Part shown: positions 9,901 to 17,664 of the stretch, piece after piece
Position numbering within the stretch: position 1 is the first letter of the stretch
Layout of the letters: every line of letters begins with the position of its first letter
Assembly: GCA_025356235.1 (NCBI GenBank)
Contig: JANXUL010000242.1
Location: 1 to 32,223 of the forward strand
Direction of reading: 5' to 3'
DNA: 32,223 nt
Origin: Bacteroidota bacterium
Lineage (GTDB): Bacteria; Bacteroidota; Bacteroidia; Chitinophagales; Chitinophagaceae
Notes under the pieces: generated by a model
Told to the model about the DNA's origin: nothing
Seen by the model: only the letters and a program-made list of their open reading frames with translations
Database searches by the model: none
Program-made: the position numbers and the translations under genes

Positions 9901-10165
9901 AGATTATTTTTATGAAGACGCTTCTTTTTGGCGCTTAAGAAATCTATCTGTTGGCTTGGATTTTGCTAAAGTATTTAAGATAAAAGCATTCCAGCGTTTA
10001 CAACTGGTTCTGTCTGGCCGTAATCTGGTTACTATTACTAAGTACACAGGATATGATCCTGAAATCAGTTCAGGTGCATCTAATTCTGCGTTTGATCGTG
10101 GGGTAGATCATAATTCCATTCCTAACACAAAAGCCTACACCATTGGTTTGAATGTTGGATTTTAA
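6980..10165 (+). CDS. SusC/RagA family TonB-linked outer membrane protein
   Basis: Preferred start ATG 6980 (MRKKLLMSVCAYAMAILVGFAQ signal peptide) rather than 6932; carboxypeptidase-like domain VTGKVMDDKGSPVPGATVIEKGTKNGVSAGNDGAFSI; plug LRGINTIQGGTSPMILLDGLQV; followed by a SusD gene. Confidence 0.97.
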   Translation: MRKKLLMSVCAYAMAILVGFAQTSTVTGKVMDDKGSPVPGATVIEKGTKNGVSAGNDGAFSIKVKNGATLVISALGFENKQLAASNSNLMVQLITDVRSLSEVVVTGVGAATSKKKLGIAVESVNIASQTKVTSGDVGQQLVGQIAGAQISSTNGNPGQPLNILLRGINTIQGGTSPMILLDGLQVGATDLNSIDVNIIERVEVVQGAAAASLYGAQGANGVIQLFTKKAKAGKLNIDVTSSATTNELLNIGNVHKAQFHAFATDASNNVIKANGQPLIFDPALSVFDANVQYSALSATSYAEKAYDQNLKYYDHNKMFFQKGYVLNNSVTISGSRDKVDFLLSASNNKQNSNFKDNGDYSRSNLTGKLGIELAKNLKLTSLTQLVYTKNTLNDQTGRGVVFSINNTRPFANYDYKDLDGNYGVYFGDAAGVNGANPNYINQYTSTLINKIDLIQSLDLNYRFARYLELDAKYSLNVQNTNTTYRYEDQEFNKNAVYNQFFYSNYNPNSAGDGSTTGEIDNYVERRTFQNFIGTATVRTDFEKDFHLKVPIKTTTTVAFDYRKSLYKQFSAYGYDAPGYYPWNATQAAVYKVFSDYVEPFITYGFLANQRFEWSDIAGVAVGVRSDYSSAFGSGATAQTFPRGDAFLNISKFKFWESSKISNVLTDFKIRAAYGEAGIQPGAFQRFPVLGAANLGANSVFNFPTSSPNPNLAVELSKETEYGVDLGFNLLKGAWLRNAGLSFTYWKRNTDNAIYRVDAAPSTGVGSVLNNAFGLGSNGIQASLNLGILSKKDFSWDMTTNFSKQTSEITSVTGADVVVTSAAGSVGITLKAGQKIGQLFGYLILKSIDQVDPNTGLPFIAKANQGNYEVASNGYVVDKITKRPANSPGKYSFGDPNPKFNMSFINNFSYKGFLSLSMQWDWVNGSHLYNQTKGWMYRDGISSDYTNPITIGGVTHAYTAFYRGIYQAGANNGTKDYFYEDASFWRLRNLSVGLDFAKVFKIKAFQRLQLVLSGRNLVTITKYTGYDPEISSGASNSAFDRGVDHNSIPNTKAYTIGLNVGF

Positions 10166-10189
10166 TCTTAATCTTAAAACTTAGAAGAC

Positions 10190-11833
10190 ATGAAGAATAA
10201 TAAAATTTTAATCGGGATATTGGGGGTTACGTTAGGTATCACTTCCTGCAAAAAGGATCTGGATATCAGTAACACCAACCAACCTACCCCGCAAAGTGCG
10301 CAAACCGAAACCGGTGTTGTATCGCTTGCACAAGGTTCTATTTATAGAAACGGTTTTTACGACCTTAAGTATTCTGATGGTGTTTTCGGTCGTTTTTGGG
10401 CTGGTGCCACTGGCTTTCAGGAAATAATGGGCGATATAATCGGTGCAGAAGCGGCCAATTCTTTTATGAACCAGATCGGTTGTCCTAATAAAGTCACATT
10501 GGACAATGGTACTGTGGTATTGAACCCAAGTGCTATTACTACTCAGTATGCACTTTTACGTGCTATCAATGTTAACGCGCAACAGGGTAGTAATCCCACT
10601 TATTATGAGTGGGCTTATATGTATAACATGATTACAGCTGCGAATTCAGTTTTGGCCATTACCGCCAATACTACTTTTACGGGCTCAGGAGCAGCTACTA
10701 AAAAAGCCACTATTCAGGCATGGGCTTACTGGTGGAAAGGGTTTGCTTATGCAAGGATCGGTTCTATTTATTATGCAGGCCTTATTCAAAATTCAGGTAC
10801 TACCGATGCAAGTACGAATGGTAATTATGTATCTAAAGAAGCTATTATCGCTGAGTCAAATGCTAATTTTGATAAGGCAGCAGCAGCTTTAGATGCAGCT
10901 ACTTCAACTACAGATTACTCAGCTATTCTGGGTAGTTTGATACCTTCTTTTTTGCAAAAAGGAAAGGGAGGCATCTTAACAACGGCTATGTGGAAAAGAA
11001 GCATCAATACCATGAAGGCACGTAATATACTGATAAATAACACCGTTGCTGCTATGACTGCCACACAATGGAACAGTATCCTTACTTTAACAAATGCAGG
11101 TGTAACATCTTCCGACCTGATTTTTACAGGACGTACTGATGCGAATGGTGACTTTCTGGGAACCACTGTTGCTGACAAAATCCAGTCTTCCGGAAGTGCT
11201 ACCGGTACCTACAAACTCAGTGAACGCTGGGTGCAGGAATTCAGGGCAGGTGATAAGCGAAAAGATAATAATGTTCGTACGCTGACCCAGGTAGGCATAT
11301 TCAATACAGATCGTGGTAATGTATTCAATACCCGCTACAGTTTAACAAATGGGGGTAGTGGTTTACCTGGCGTTATTACTTATTCAAACACCGCTGCTGG
11401 AGCTAATGAAATTACTCTGGCCAGTACATATGAAGAAAATGAGCTGATGAAAGCCGAAGCATTAATTCGTCTGGGTGGCCAGGCAAATATTGATAATGCT
11501 GTTGCTTCCATCAATGCTGTGCGTGTTTACCAGGGTGCCGGTTTAGCACCATTGGGTGCCGGAATAACACAGGCTGCTGCAGCAGAAGAATTGAGGAGCG
11601 AAAGAAGGATTGGACTGGCTTTCAAAGGCTTGTCTTTCTATGATGCCCGTCGTTTCGAAATTATTGCCCCTGATAAATCTCGTACCGGTTGTGTGGTATT
11701 ATCTGCTACAGGTGTTGTTAATACAAATGCCACTATAAATTACGGGTATCTTGATTATTGGGATGTTCCGGATAATGAATTGGCATACAACCCGGCAGCA
11801 TCGGGTAGTGCAGCAATAAAGAATCCTAAATAA
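10190..11833 (+). CDS. SusD/RagB family nutrient-binding lipoprotein
   Basis: MKNNKILIGILGVTLGITSCKKDLD lipobox; C-terminal ELRSERRIGLAFKGLSFYDARRFE typical of SusD; immediately downstream of susC. Confidence 0.95.
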   Translation: MKNNKILIGILGVTLGITSCKKDLDISNTNQPTPQSAQTETGVVSLAQGSIYRNGFYDLKYSDGVFGRFWAGATGFQEIMGDIIGAEAANSFMNQIGCPNKVTLDNGTVVLNPSAITTQYALLRAINVNAQQGSNPTYYEWAYMYNMITAANSVLAITANTTFTGSGAATKKATIQAWAYWWKGFAYARIGSIYYAGLIQNSGTTDASTNGNYVSKEAIIAESNANFDKAAAALDAATSTTDYSAILGSLIPSFLQKGKGGILTTAMWKRSINTMKARNILINNTVAAMTATQWNSILTLTNAGVTSSDLIFTGRTDANGDFLGTTVADKIQSSGSATGTYKLSERWVQEFRAGDKRKDNNVRTLTQVGIFNTDRGNVFNTRYSLTNGGSGLPGVITYSNTAAGANEITLASTYEENELMKAEALIRLGGQANIDNAVASINAVRVYQGAGLAPLGAGITQAAAAEELRSERRIGLAFKGLSFYDARRFEIIAPDKSRTGCVVLSATGVVNTNATINYGYLDYWDVPDNELAYNPAASGSAAIKNPK

Positions 11834-11857
11834 CAAGTGATATAATTTTATGTTAAG

Positions 11858-11887
11858 ATCAAGGCCCTTTGTATAAAGGGCCTTGAT
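11858..11887 (+). terminator. Intrinsic terminator of the SusCD operon
   Basis: atcaaggcccttt-gtat-aaagggccttgat, 13-bp perfect stem, followed by tgttttag. Confidence 0.85.
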
Positions 11888-11907
11888 TGTTTTAGAGAAG
11901 GTTGCAC

Positions 11908-11915
11908 TAACTTTA
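11908..11915 (+). promoter_or_regulatory. Candidate Bacteroidota -7 element (TAACTTTA, variant of TAnnTTTG) with TTG at 11883-11885
   Basis: ctaactttagt lies 18 nt before ATG 11934; TTG spaced 22 nt upstream; the same 11-mer precedes the DUF72 gene. Confidence 0.4.
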
Positions 11916-11933
11916 GTAAACAATATACAAGCC

Positions 11934-12641
11934 ATGCGCCAAAGATGCTGTCAGATTTTACTTGCTGTTATTTGTACAGGCACTCTGTGTGCACAAAATA
12001 ATGGGGTTGTTATAAATGGAAAATGGGCCAACCAGATATTTATTACCGATGTAAACGGAAGACCTTTTGAAAACAAGTATGCAGATGTAAGCGGTACACC
12101 CTTTTTTAATGCTGAATATAAATATGCCAATATTAAATTAAAACAAGGACGCACATTTGTAAATGTAAAAGCCAAAATTGACATGGTTTCCCAGGAAATC
12201 TATTTTATATCGTCCAATGGTATAGAAGGTTATATAGAGGCAGGCATGGTGAAAGAAATTACATATTCCGATACTACCACGGAAGGTATTCTGTTCTACA
12301 AATTTCAAACCGGTTTTCCGCCCATTGATATGAAAAACGGTAATACATTCTACCAGATATTATCTGAGGGCCGTTGCTTTTTTATAAAGTCAATCACTAA
12401 AAAAGTATCCGAAAGAAAAAATGAATTAAGTGGAGAGGTAGCCAAAGATTTCGAAACGTATGAAAACTATTACCTTTTTGTAAAAGGTGAAATGAAACGA
12501 TTGAAAAAGGACAAGGAGTTTATTCTCGCCGAATTGTCTGATAAACAGGCACAGGTTAACCAATTTGTTCTATCTAATAAAACAAACTTTAAGAATAATG
12601 ATCAGTTGATCAAATTGTTGAATTATTACAATGCTTTGTAA
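11934..12641 (+). CDS. Secreted hypothetical protein
   Basis: Start at ATG 11934 (MRQRCCQILLAVICTGTLCAQ signal peptide) preferred over 11883, which lies inside the terminator stem. No family recognised with certainty. Confidence 0.75.
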   Translation: MRQRCCQILLAVICTGTLCAQNNGVVINGKWANQIFITDVNGRPFENKYADVSGTPFFNAEYKYANIKLKQGRTFVNVKAKIDMVSQEIYFISSNGIEGYIEAGMVKEITYSDTTTEGILFYKFQTGFPPIDMKNGNTFYQILSEGRCFFIKSITKKVSERKNELSGEVAKDFETYENYYLFVKGEMKRLKKDKEFILAELSDKQAQVNQFVLSNKTNFKNNDQLIKLLNYYNAL

Positions 12642-12663
12642 GTAAATGTGGAAGCGCAAAAAA

Positions 12664-12692
12664 AAACCGGACTGTCTGGCCCGGCTTTTTTA
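12664..12692. terminator. Bidirectional terminator between convergent genes
   Basis: aaaaaccgg actgtctggc ccggctttttt: A-tract/GC stem/T-tract usable on both strands. Confidence 0.65.
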
Positions 12693-12701
12693 TGGTAAAT
12701 G

Positions 12702-14252
12702 TTAGAATTTTATTTCTTCCTCATGTTCATTAAAAAACTTAAACTCAATTAAGTGGTAATTGGTATTTGCCTGCGCCTTTAAATTGGTTTTGTACTTGCG
12801 TTTCCATTTTTTAATGATAGAAGTAAAGAATCCTTTGGTTAAATGAGAGTATAAGATCGGATGAACAACTAATGTAAGGTTCTTATGGCCATGCGTAACC
12901 AGGTAATACAAACGTTTCTCCATCTCATCTTCCAGTAACAGGGTAGAGGTAATTTTTCCGGTTCCGTTACAGGCAGGGCAGGCTTCTGAAGTGATTATGT
13001 TTACTTCTGGCCGCATACGCTGCCTGGTTATTTGCGATAGGCCAAATTTCGAAATGGGTAATACAGAATGTTTGGCCCGGTCTGTCTTCATAAATCCCTC
13101 CATGGCATCCTGCACTTTGCGCTTGTTATCAGGCAACTTCATATCAATAAAGTCAACCACAATAATACCGCCTATGTCTCTCAACCGTAACTGGCGCGCA
13201 ATTTCTTCAGCTGCTTCCAGGTTAGTTTCGAGGGCATTGTCTTCCTGGTTATTGCTTACACTTTTATAGCCACTGTTTACATCTACTACGTGCAGGGCTT
13301 CTGTATGTTCAATAATCAGATAGGCACCACTAGGTAAATTCACGGTTTTCCCGAAAGATGATTTTACCTGTTTTGTTACGCCAAACTGGTCAAATATGGG
13401 TAAGCCATTTTGATAAAAAGATACAATATCAATTTTATCAGGGGCAATACGTTGAATATAACTCTGCGTAACCTCGAAAAGATTTTTATCATTTACCACT
13501 ACCTTATTAAAGTCGGCACTTAATAGGTCGCGAAGTATGCTCGTTGTTTTGTTTTCTTCACTCAGTATCCTCACTGGAGCTACAGCACCTTTTAAATTTC
13601 TTTTGATGCTTTTCCAGGTTTCTTCCAGCGCCAACAGGTCCTGGTGAAGTTCGGCAGTACTCTTGCCTTCTGCTGCTGTACGGACAATTACTCCAAAATT
13701 TTTAGGACGAATGGCTTCAACAATCTTATGCAATCTTTTTCTTTCTTCTGAAGAATGGATCTTTTTTGAAACCGCTACAATTTCATTGAAAGGGGTGAGT
13801 ACCACAAATCTTCCGGGTAATGATAACTCGCAGCTTAACCTAGGTCCTTTGGCAGCTATCGGTTCTTTCAAGATCTGAACCAATACATGGGGTTTACCAT
13901 TCAATACATCGTTGATCTTACCTGTTTTCACAATTTCGGGTTCGGACTGGAATTTGGCAAAGTCAAACCCGTTAGCTTCCTTATCATGCATGGCTAACTG
14001 CGTGAATTTGAGTATAGATTTCACATAAGGGCTTAGATCCGTATAATGGAGAAAGGCATCTTTTTCAAAGCCTACATCCACGAACGCAGCATTAAGGCCC
14101 GGAATTAGTTTTTTTACTTTTCCAAGATAGAGATCACCCACGGCAAAATTGGCATCTGTTTTTTCGTTGTGCAGTTCTACCAGTTTTTTATCCTCCAGGA
14201 ATGCAATCTCAACGCCTGTAGGGCCAGCATTAATAATTAGTTCTTTGTTCAC
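12702..14252 (-). CDS. rng: Ribonuclease E/G family protein
   Basis: VNKELIINAGPTGVEIAFLEDKKLVELHNEK..., VGDLYLGKVKKLIPGLNAAFVDVGFEKDAFLH (S1 domain), DIGGIIVVDFIDM and CPACNGTGKI motifs. Start probably GTG 14252; ORF open to 14309. Confidence 0.93.
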   Translation of the reverse strand: MNKELIINAGPTGVEIAFLEDKKLVELHNEKTDANFAVGDLYLGKVKKLIPGLNAAFVDVGFEKDAFLHYTDLSPYVKSILKFTQLAMHDKEANGFDFAKFQSEPEIVKTGKINDVLNGKPHVLVQILKEPIAAKGPRLSCELSLPGRFVVLTPFNEIVAVSKKIHSSEERKRLHKIVEAIRPKNFGVIVRTAAEGKSTAELHQDLLALEETWKSIKRNLKGAVAPVRILSEENKTTSILRDLLSADFNKVVVNDKNLFEVTQSYIQRIAPDKIDIVSFYQNGLPIFDQFGVTKQVKSSFGKTVNLPSGAYLIIEHTEALHVVDVNSGYKSVSNNQEDNALETNLEAAEEIARQLRLRDIGGIIVVDFIDMKLPDNKRKVQDAMEGFMKTDRAKHSVLPISKFGLSQITRQRMRPEVNIITSEACPACNGTGKITSTLLLEDEMEKRLYYLVTHGHKNLTLVVHPILYSHLTKGFFTSIIKKWKRKYKTNLKAQANTNYHLIEFKFFNEHEEEIKF

Positions 14253-14399
14253 AAAATGGCAACTTTTAAATACAAAATCACAGCCGGTATGCGGCAAATC
14301 AAAATACACTTATAACTGTAACACTCGCCACCAGATCAGGAAGGATAAGGTAAAAGTTGCAGCGTAGAAAGACAGTGGCGAAATCCAGAAAAGTGTTAA

Positions 14400-14428
14400 A
14401 TACAGTCCTGCCATCAGCAAGACTGTAT
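14400..14428 (-). promoter_or_regulatory. Leader hairpin between the mS38-like gene and rng
   Basis: Minus strand atacagtcttgct-gat-ggcaggactgtat: 13-bp stem fully paired only on the minus strand, using G-U wobbles. Confidence 0.55.
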
Positions 14429-14457
14429 CTATATAATTTTAAATCAGTCTAAGAGAA

Positions 14458-14553
14458 TTACTTATTCTTTTTCTTATGACGATTCTTTCTTAAACGTTTT
14501 TTTCGTTTGTGAGTCGCAATTTTATGACGCTTTCTCTTCTTACCACAAGGCAT
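14458..14553 (-). CDS. 31-aa basic mS38/AURKAIP1/COX24-like ribosomal small protein
   Basis: Minus strand MPCGKKRKRHKIATHKRKKRLRKNRHKKKNK*; below the ORF-track cutoff; resembles the short KKRKRHK...KRLRKNRHKKK proteins of the COX24/AURKAIP1 family. Confidence 0.88.
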   Translation of the reverse strand: MPCGKKRKRHKIATHKRKKRLRKNRHKKKNK

Positions 14554-14583
14554 ACACGGAGTAATTTTAGTTAATTAATAATT

Positions 14584-15432
14584 TTATTTTTTCAATTCAG
14601 TAATCCTTTTGTCAAGTTCTTTCTGCGCTTCGGGCACTTTCACCAGTTTTTTGGCTGCTTCATACCAGGTAATAGCATTTTGTTTATCACCTTTCAAGTC
14701 GTAACACTCTGCGAGGTTAAACACAGCTTCAATATTACCCGGTTGCTTTTGTACAATAATATTGAAACGTTCAATGGCTTTATCGTACTGTCCGCTTTTC
14801 TTCCCGCCTAATCCTAATACCATCTGTGCGTAGATGTTATCTGGATTTTTCTGAACAATCTCCCTTACCGGAATAATTCCCTGCATCGGATTATCAGAAA
14901 TGTTTCCAAATATATAACAGGCACCTAAGCCAATTTTACTGGAATCATTCGCCGGGTTAAGGGCTATCGCTTTCTCAAAAAGAACTTTTGCATTACTTGC
15001 CAGCCAGTTTTGCATGGCCGGTTGCCCCTCTGTCATCAGGTTCTCTAAAAACAGATGGGCGGCAAAGGTGAGGCTTTTTTCAGAATTTTCCAACTTCGCG
15101 GCTTCTGCAGTGTAATAAGCATAGGTTTCGAAAATATGGGCCGAATCTCCCCAGAACCTTGCCAGCTGGTGATACACGTGTAATTGCTGCTCTTTTATAT
15201 CTCCCCTAACCACAGATGATTCGAGCTTTGTGAGGCGCTGGGATTGTTCCGGACTAATTTTCTCCTTGGCTTTGGTTAATAATTCTGCAAACGTAACTGA
15301 TTGATGATCATTTGGTTGAGTGGTAGAACGCAACTGCGTAGGAGACTTTTCGGGAACGGTTCTGCCAAAAACATATAGTAAGATACATAAGACGGATGCA
15401 ATGCCAACGACTAAAAATTGCTGTTTTTTCAC
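14584..15432 (-). CDS. Membrane-anchored tetratricopeptide repeat protein
   Basis: N-terminal TM (FLVVGIASVLCILLYVFG); TPR-like repeats KAIALNPANDSSKIGLGACY, YDKAIERFNIIVQKQPGNIEAVFNLAECYDLKGDKQNAITWYEAA. Confidence 0.88.
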   Translation of the reverse strand: MKKQQFLVVGIASVLCILLYVFGRTVPEKSPTQLRSTTQPNDHQSVTFAELLTKAKEKISPEQSQRLTKLESSVVRGDIKEQQLHVYHQLARFWGDSAHIFETYAYYTAEAAKLENSEKSLTFAAHLFLENLMTEGQPAMQNWLASNAKVLFEKAIALNPANDSSKIGLGACYIFGNISDNPMQGIIPVREIVQKNPDNIYAQMVLGLGGKKSGQYDKAIERFNIIVQKQPGNIEAVFNLAECYDLKGDKQNAITWYEAAKKLVKVPEAQKELDKRITELKK

Positions 15433-15454
15433 TTAGGGAACGCTTTCGGCAAAG

Positions 15455-15745
15455 TTAGCTAGGCTTATGCTTGCTTTTTACTTCACTTACAAATTCTTTG
15501 GCAGGTTTAAAGGCAGGAATATAATGTTCGGGAATTTCTACAGCCACATTTTTTTTAATGTTTCGGCCAATCTTGGCGGCCCTTTTCTTGGTAATAAAGC
15601 TGCCAAAGCCACGTATATATATGTTTTGACCATTGGAAAGGCTTTCTTTCACTTCTTTAAACATGGTTTCCAGGGTAACCAAAACATCCACTTTGGGAAT
15701 ACCGGTTTTATCTGAAATCTGATTGATGAGATCTGATTTTCTCAT
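15455..15745 (-). CDS. HU/IHF family DNA-binding protein
   Basis: MRKSDLINQISDKTGIPKVDVLVTLETMFKEVKESLSNGQNIYIRGFGSFITKKRAAKIGRNIKKNVAVEIPEHYIPAFKPAKEF; start ATG 15745. Confidence 0.95.
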   Translation of the reverse strand: MRKSDLINQISDKTGIPKVDVLVTLETMFKEVKESLSNGQNIYIRGFGSFITKKRAAKIGRNIKKNVAVEIPEHYIPAFKPAKEFVSEVKSKHKPS

Positions 15746-15965
15746 TAGTTGGGTTGTTTTAAGGTAGAAGACATTAAAATAAACTAAAAAGATTGAATAA
15801 TGCAAGAAAGATAGCACAAATATTATAGGCGTTACTAATTGATAGATAAAAGGTTCAGGCGAAAGGCATTTTTAAACATAGTTTCAGACCTGAATTATTC
15901 CCAATAGCAAGATCTGAACATAAAAATGGATTACCTGTTGTTTTGTTGAATATTTGCGCTACATA

Positions 15966-17039
15966 ATGGAAAAACAGTTTACGAGCATATTGATGAAATG
16001 GCACAAGCAAACCAATACTCGCGAAATGCCATGGAAAGGAGAGCCTGACCCCTATAAAATATGGCTGAGTGAAGTGATTCTTCAACAAACAAGGGTTGCG
16101 CAGGGGTGGCAGTATTATACCAATTTCATTAAGAAATATCCTACCATCACCCAACTGGCACGGGCAAAAGACCAGGATGTGTTTAAATTATGGGAAGGAC
16201 TGGGTTATTATAACCGTTGTAAAAACCTGTTATTTACCGCTAGGCAGATCGTTAACGAGCGGAAAGGTATTTTTCCCGATCAATACGAAGACATACTTGC
16301 TTTAAAGGGAATTGGACCGTATACCGCTGCCGCTATTGCTTCGTTTGCTTATAATTTGCCTTTTGCAGTAGTTGATGGTAATGTATTCCGTGTACTGTCA
16401 CGTTTTTTTGGTATTGCCGAAGCGATCGATTCTTCCAGGGGTAAAGCCCTGTTTACAGAAATAGCGGGAAAAGTATTGTCTAAAAAAGAAGCAGGATTAT
16501 ATAACCAGGCGATTATGGATTTTGGGGCCGTTGTATGCAAGCCCTTTTCGCCCTCTTGCCACAAATGCCCGCTGCAAAAACATTGTGTGGCCTTCAGAGA
16601 TGGGCGGGTGAACCAGTTGCCGGTAAAAGAAAAAACCCTGCAACGCAAACACAGGTGGTTGTATTACTTCCTGTTTGAACATGATAATAAGTTACTGGTA
16701 CACCAGCGGACCGGGAAAGATATCTGGCAAAATCTTTTCGAGTTTTATTTAGTAGAGAGTGATGCGGGTGTTGTCTGGGATGATAAATCTGTAAAAAACT
16801 GGCTGAAAGAACAGGTTGGAATTTCGAAAGCAAACTTATTATATGTATCACCCTTATCTGTTCAGCAATTAACGCATCAGCAGATAAAAGGGCAGTTTAT
16901 CAGGGTGCGGCTTGCTGCGGTTCCTGTTTTCCTGAAGAAATACCAATGGCAGCCAGTGGGTAGTTTGCGAAAACTGCCGTTCCCAAAATTTATCATACAG
17001 CATTTAGAAAGCCCTTTCCTGCAAAAAAGCCTGTTTTAA
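15966..17039 (+). CDS. mutY: A/G-specific adenine glycosylase
   Basis: MEKQFTSILMKWHKQTNTREMPWKGEPDPYKIWLSEVILQQTRVAQG, LKGIGPYTAAAIASFAY HhH, VDGNVFRVLSR, C-x6-C-x2-C-x5-C FeS motif; start ATG 15966. Confidence 0.97.
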   Translation: MEKQFTSILMKWHKQTNTREMPWKGEPDPYKIWLSEVILQQTRVAQGWQYYTNFIKKYPTITQLARAKDQDVFKLWEGLGYYNRCKNLLFTARQIVNERKGIFPDQYEDILALKGIGPYTAAAIASFAYNLPFAVVDGNVFRVLSRFFGIAEAIDSSRGKALFTEIAGKVLSKKEAGLYNQAIMDFGAVVCKPFSPSCHKCPLQKHCVAFRDGRVNQLPVKEKTLQRKHRWLYYFLFEHDNKLLVHQRTGKDIWQNLFEFYLVESDAGVVWDDKSVKNWLKEQVGISKANLLYVSPLSVQQLTHQQIKGQFIRVRLAAVPVFLKKYQWQPVGSLRKLPFPKFIIQHLESPFLQKSLF

Positions 17040-17144
17040 CCCGAAACAGGAGGAAAGCTAAATTTTAGGTTGCACTTCTTTTGTTTCTTAAAAAAAGTTA
17101 TTTTTAAGAGTAATTCAACCTGCGGCGAACTTAAAACCTATCAT

Positions 17145-17573
17145 ATGAGAGGAGTTAATAGAGTAATGCTGATCGGCAACCTGGGAAAAGATCCCGACGT
17201 ACAGCACCTGGAAGGAAATATTGGCGTAGCAAAATTTCCATTGGCTACTACTGAAACGTATAAGGACCGTTCCGGTAAACTGATCTCGCAAACAGAATGG
17301 CATACGGTTGTGTTATGGAGGGGATTGGCAGAGCTGGCACAGAAATACCTCCATAAAGGAAGTTTAATTTATGTGGAAGGCCGCTTGCGTACCCGTAGCT
17401 GGGAAGACAAAGAAGGCAACAAAAAATTTGCTACCGAAGTAGTCGGTGATAACCTAATAATGCTTGATAAACGTGGCGATGGGCATAGTCATGGTACGGG
17501 TGATTCAATAGAAGGGTATGGCGCAGATGATATTCCGCCATTGACAGATCCCGGTGAAACATTGCCTTTCTGA
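17145..17573 (+). CDS. ssb: Single-stranded DNA-binding protein
   Basis: MRGVNRVMLIGNLGKDPDVQHLEGNIGVAKFPLATTETYKDRSGK...TEWHTVVLWRGLAELAQKYLHKGSLIYVEGRLRTRSWED; start ATG 17145. Confidence 0.96.
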   Translation: MRGVNRVMLIGNLGKDPDVQHLEGNIGVAKFPLATTETYKDRSGKLISQTEWHTVVLWRGLAELAQKYLHKGSLIYVEGRLRTRSWEDKEGNKKFATEVVGDNLIMLDKRGDGHSHGTGDSIEGYGADDIPPLTDPGETLPF

Positions 17574-17591
17574 ACTTGTTGTCAGAAATAA

Positions 17592-17599
17592 TACTTTTG
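17592..17599 (+). promoter_or_regulatory. Candidate -7 element TACTTTTG (TAnnTTTG) upstream of gldE
   Basis: Match to the Bacteroidota sigma-ABfr -7 consensus in the ssb-gldE gap; no well-spaced -33 element seen. Confidence 0.3.
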
Positions 17600-17664
17600 T
17601 GAACAGGATTTTACAGAAAATACAAAGTTCTGAATGCCCTGATTGTTAATTAAAAATTTTTGTT

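Noticed and set aside
14281-14309. ATG 14309 as the rng start (MYFDLPHTGCDFVFKSCHF extension)
   Set aside because: The family N-terminus begins at (V/M)NKELIINAGPTG; GTG 14252 is more likely.
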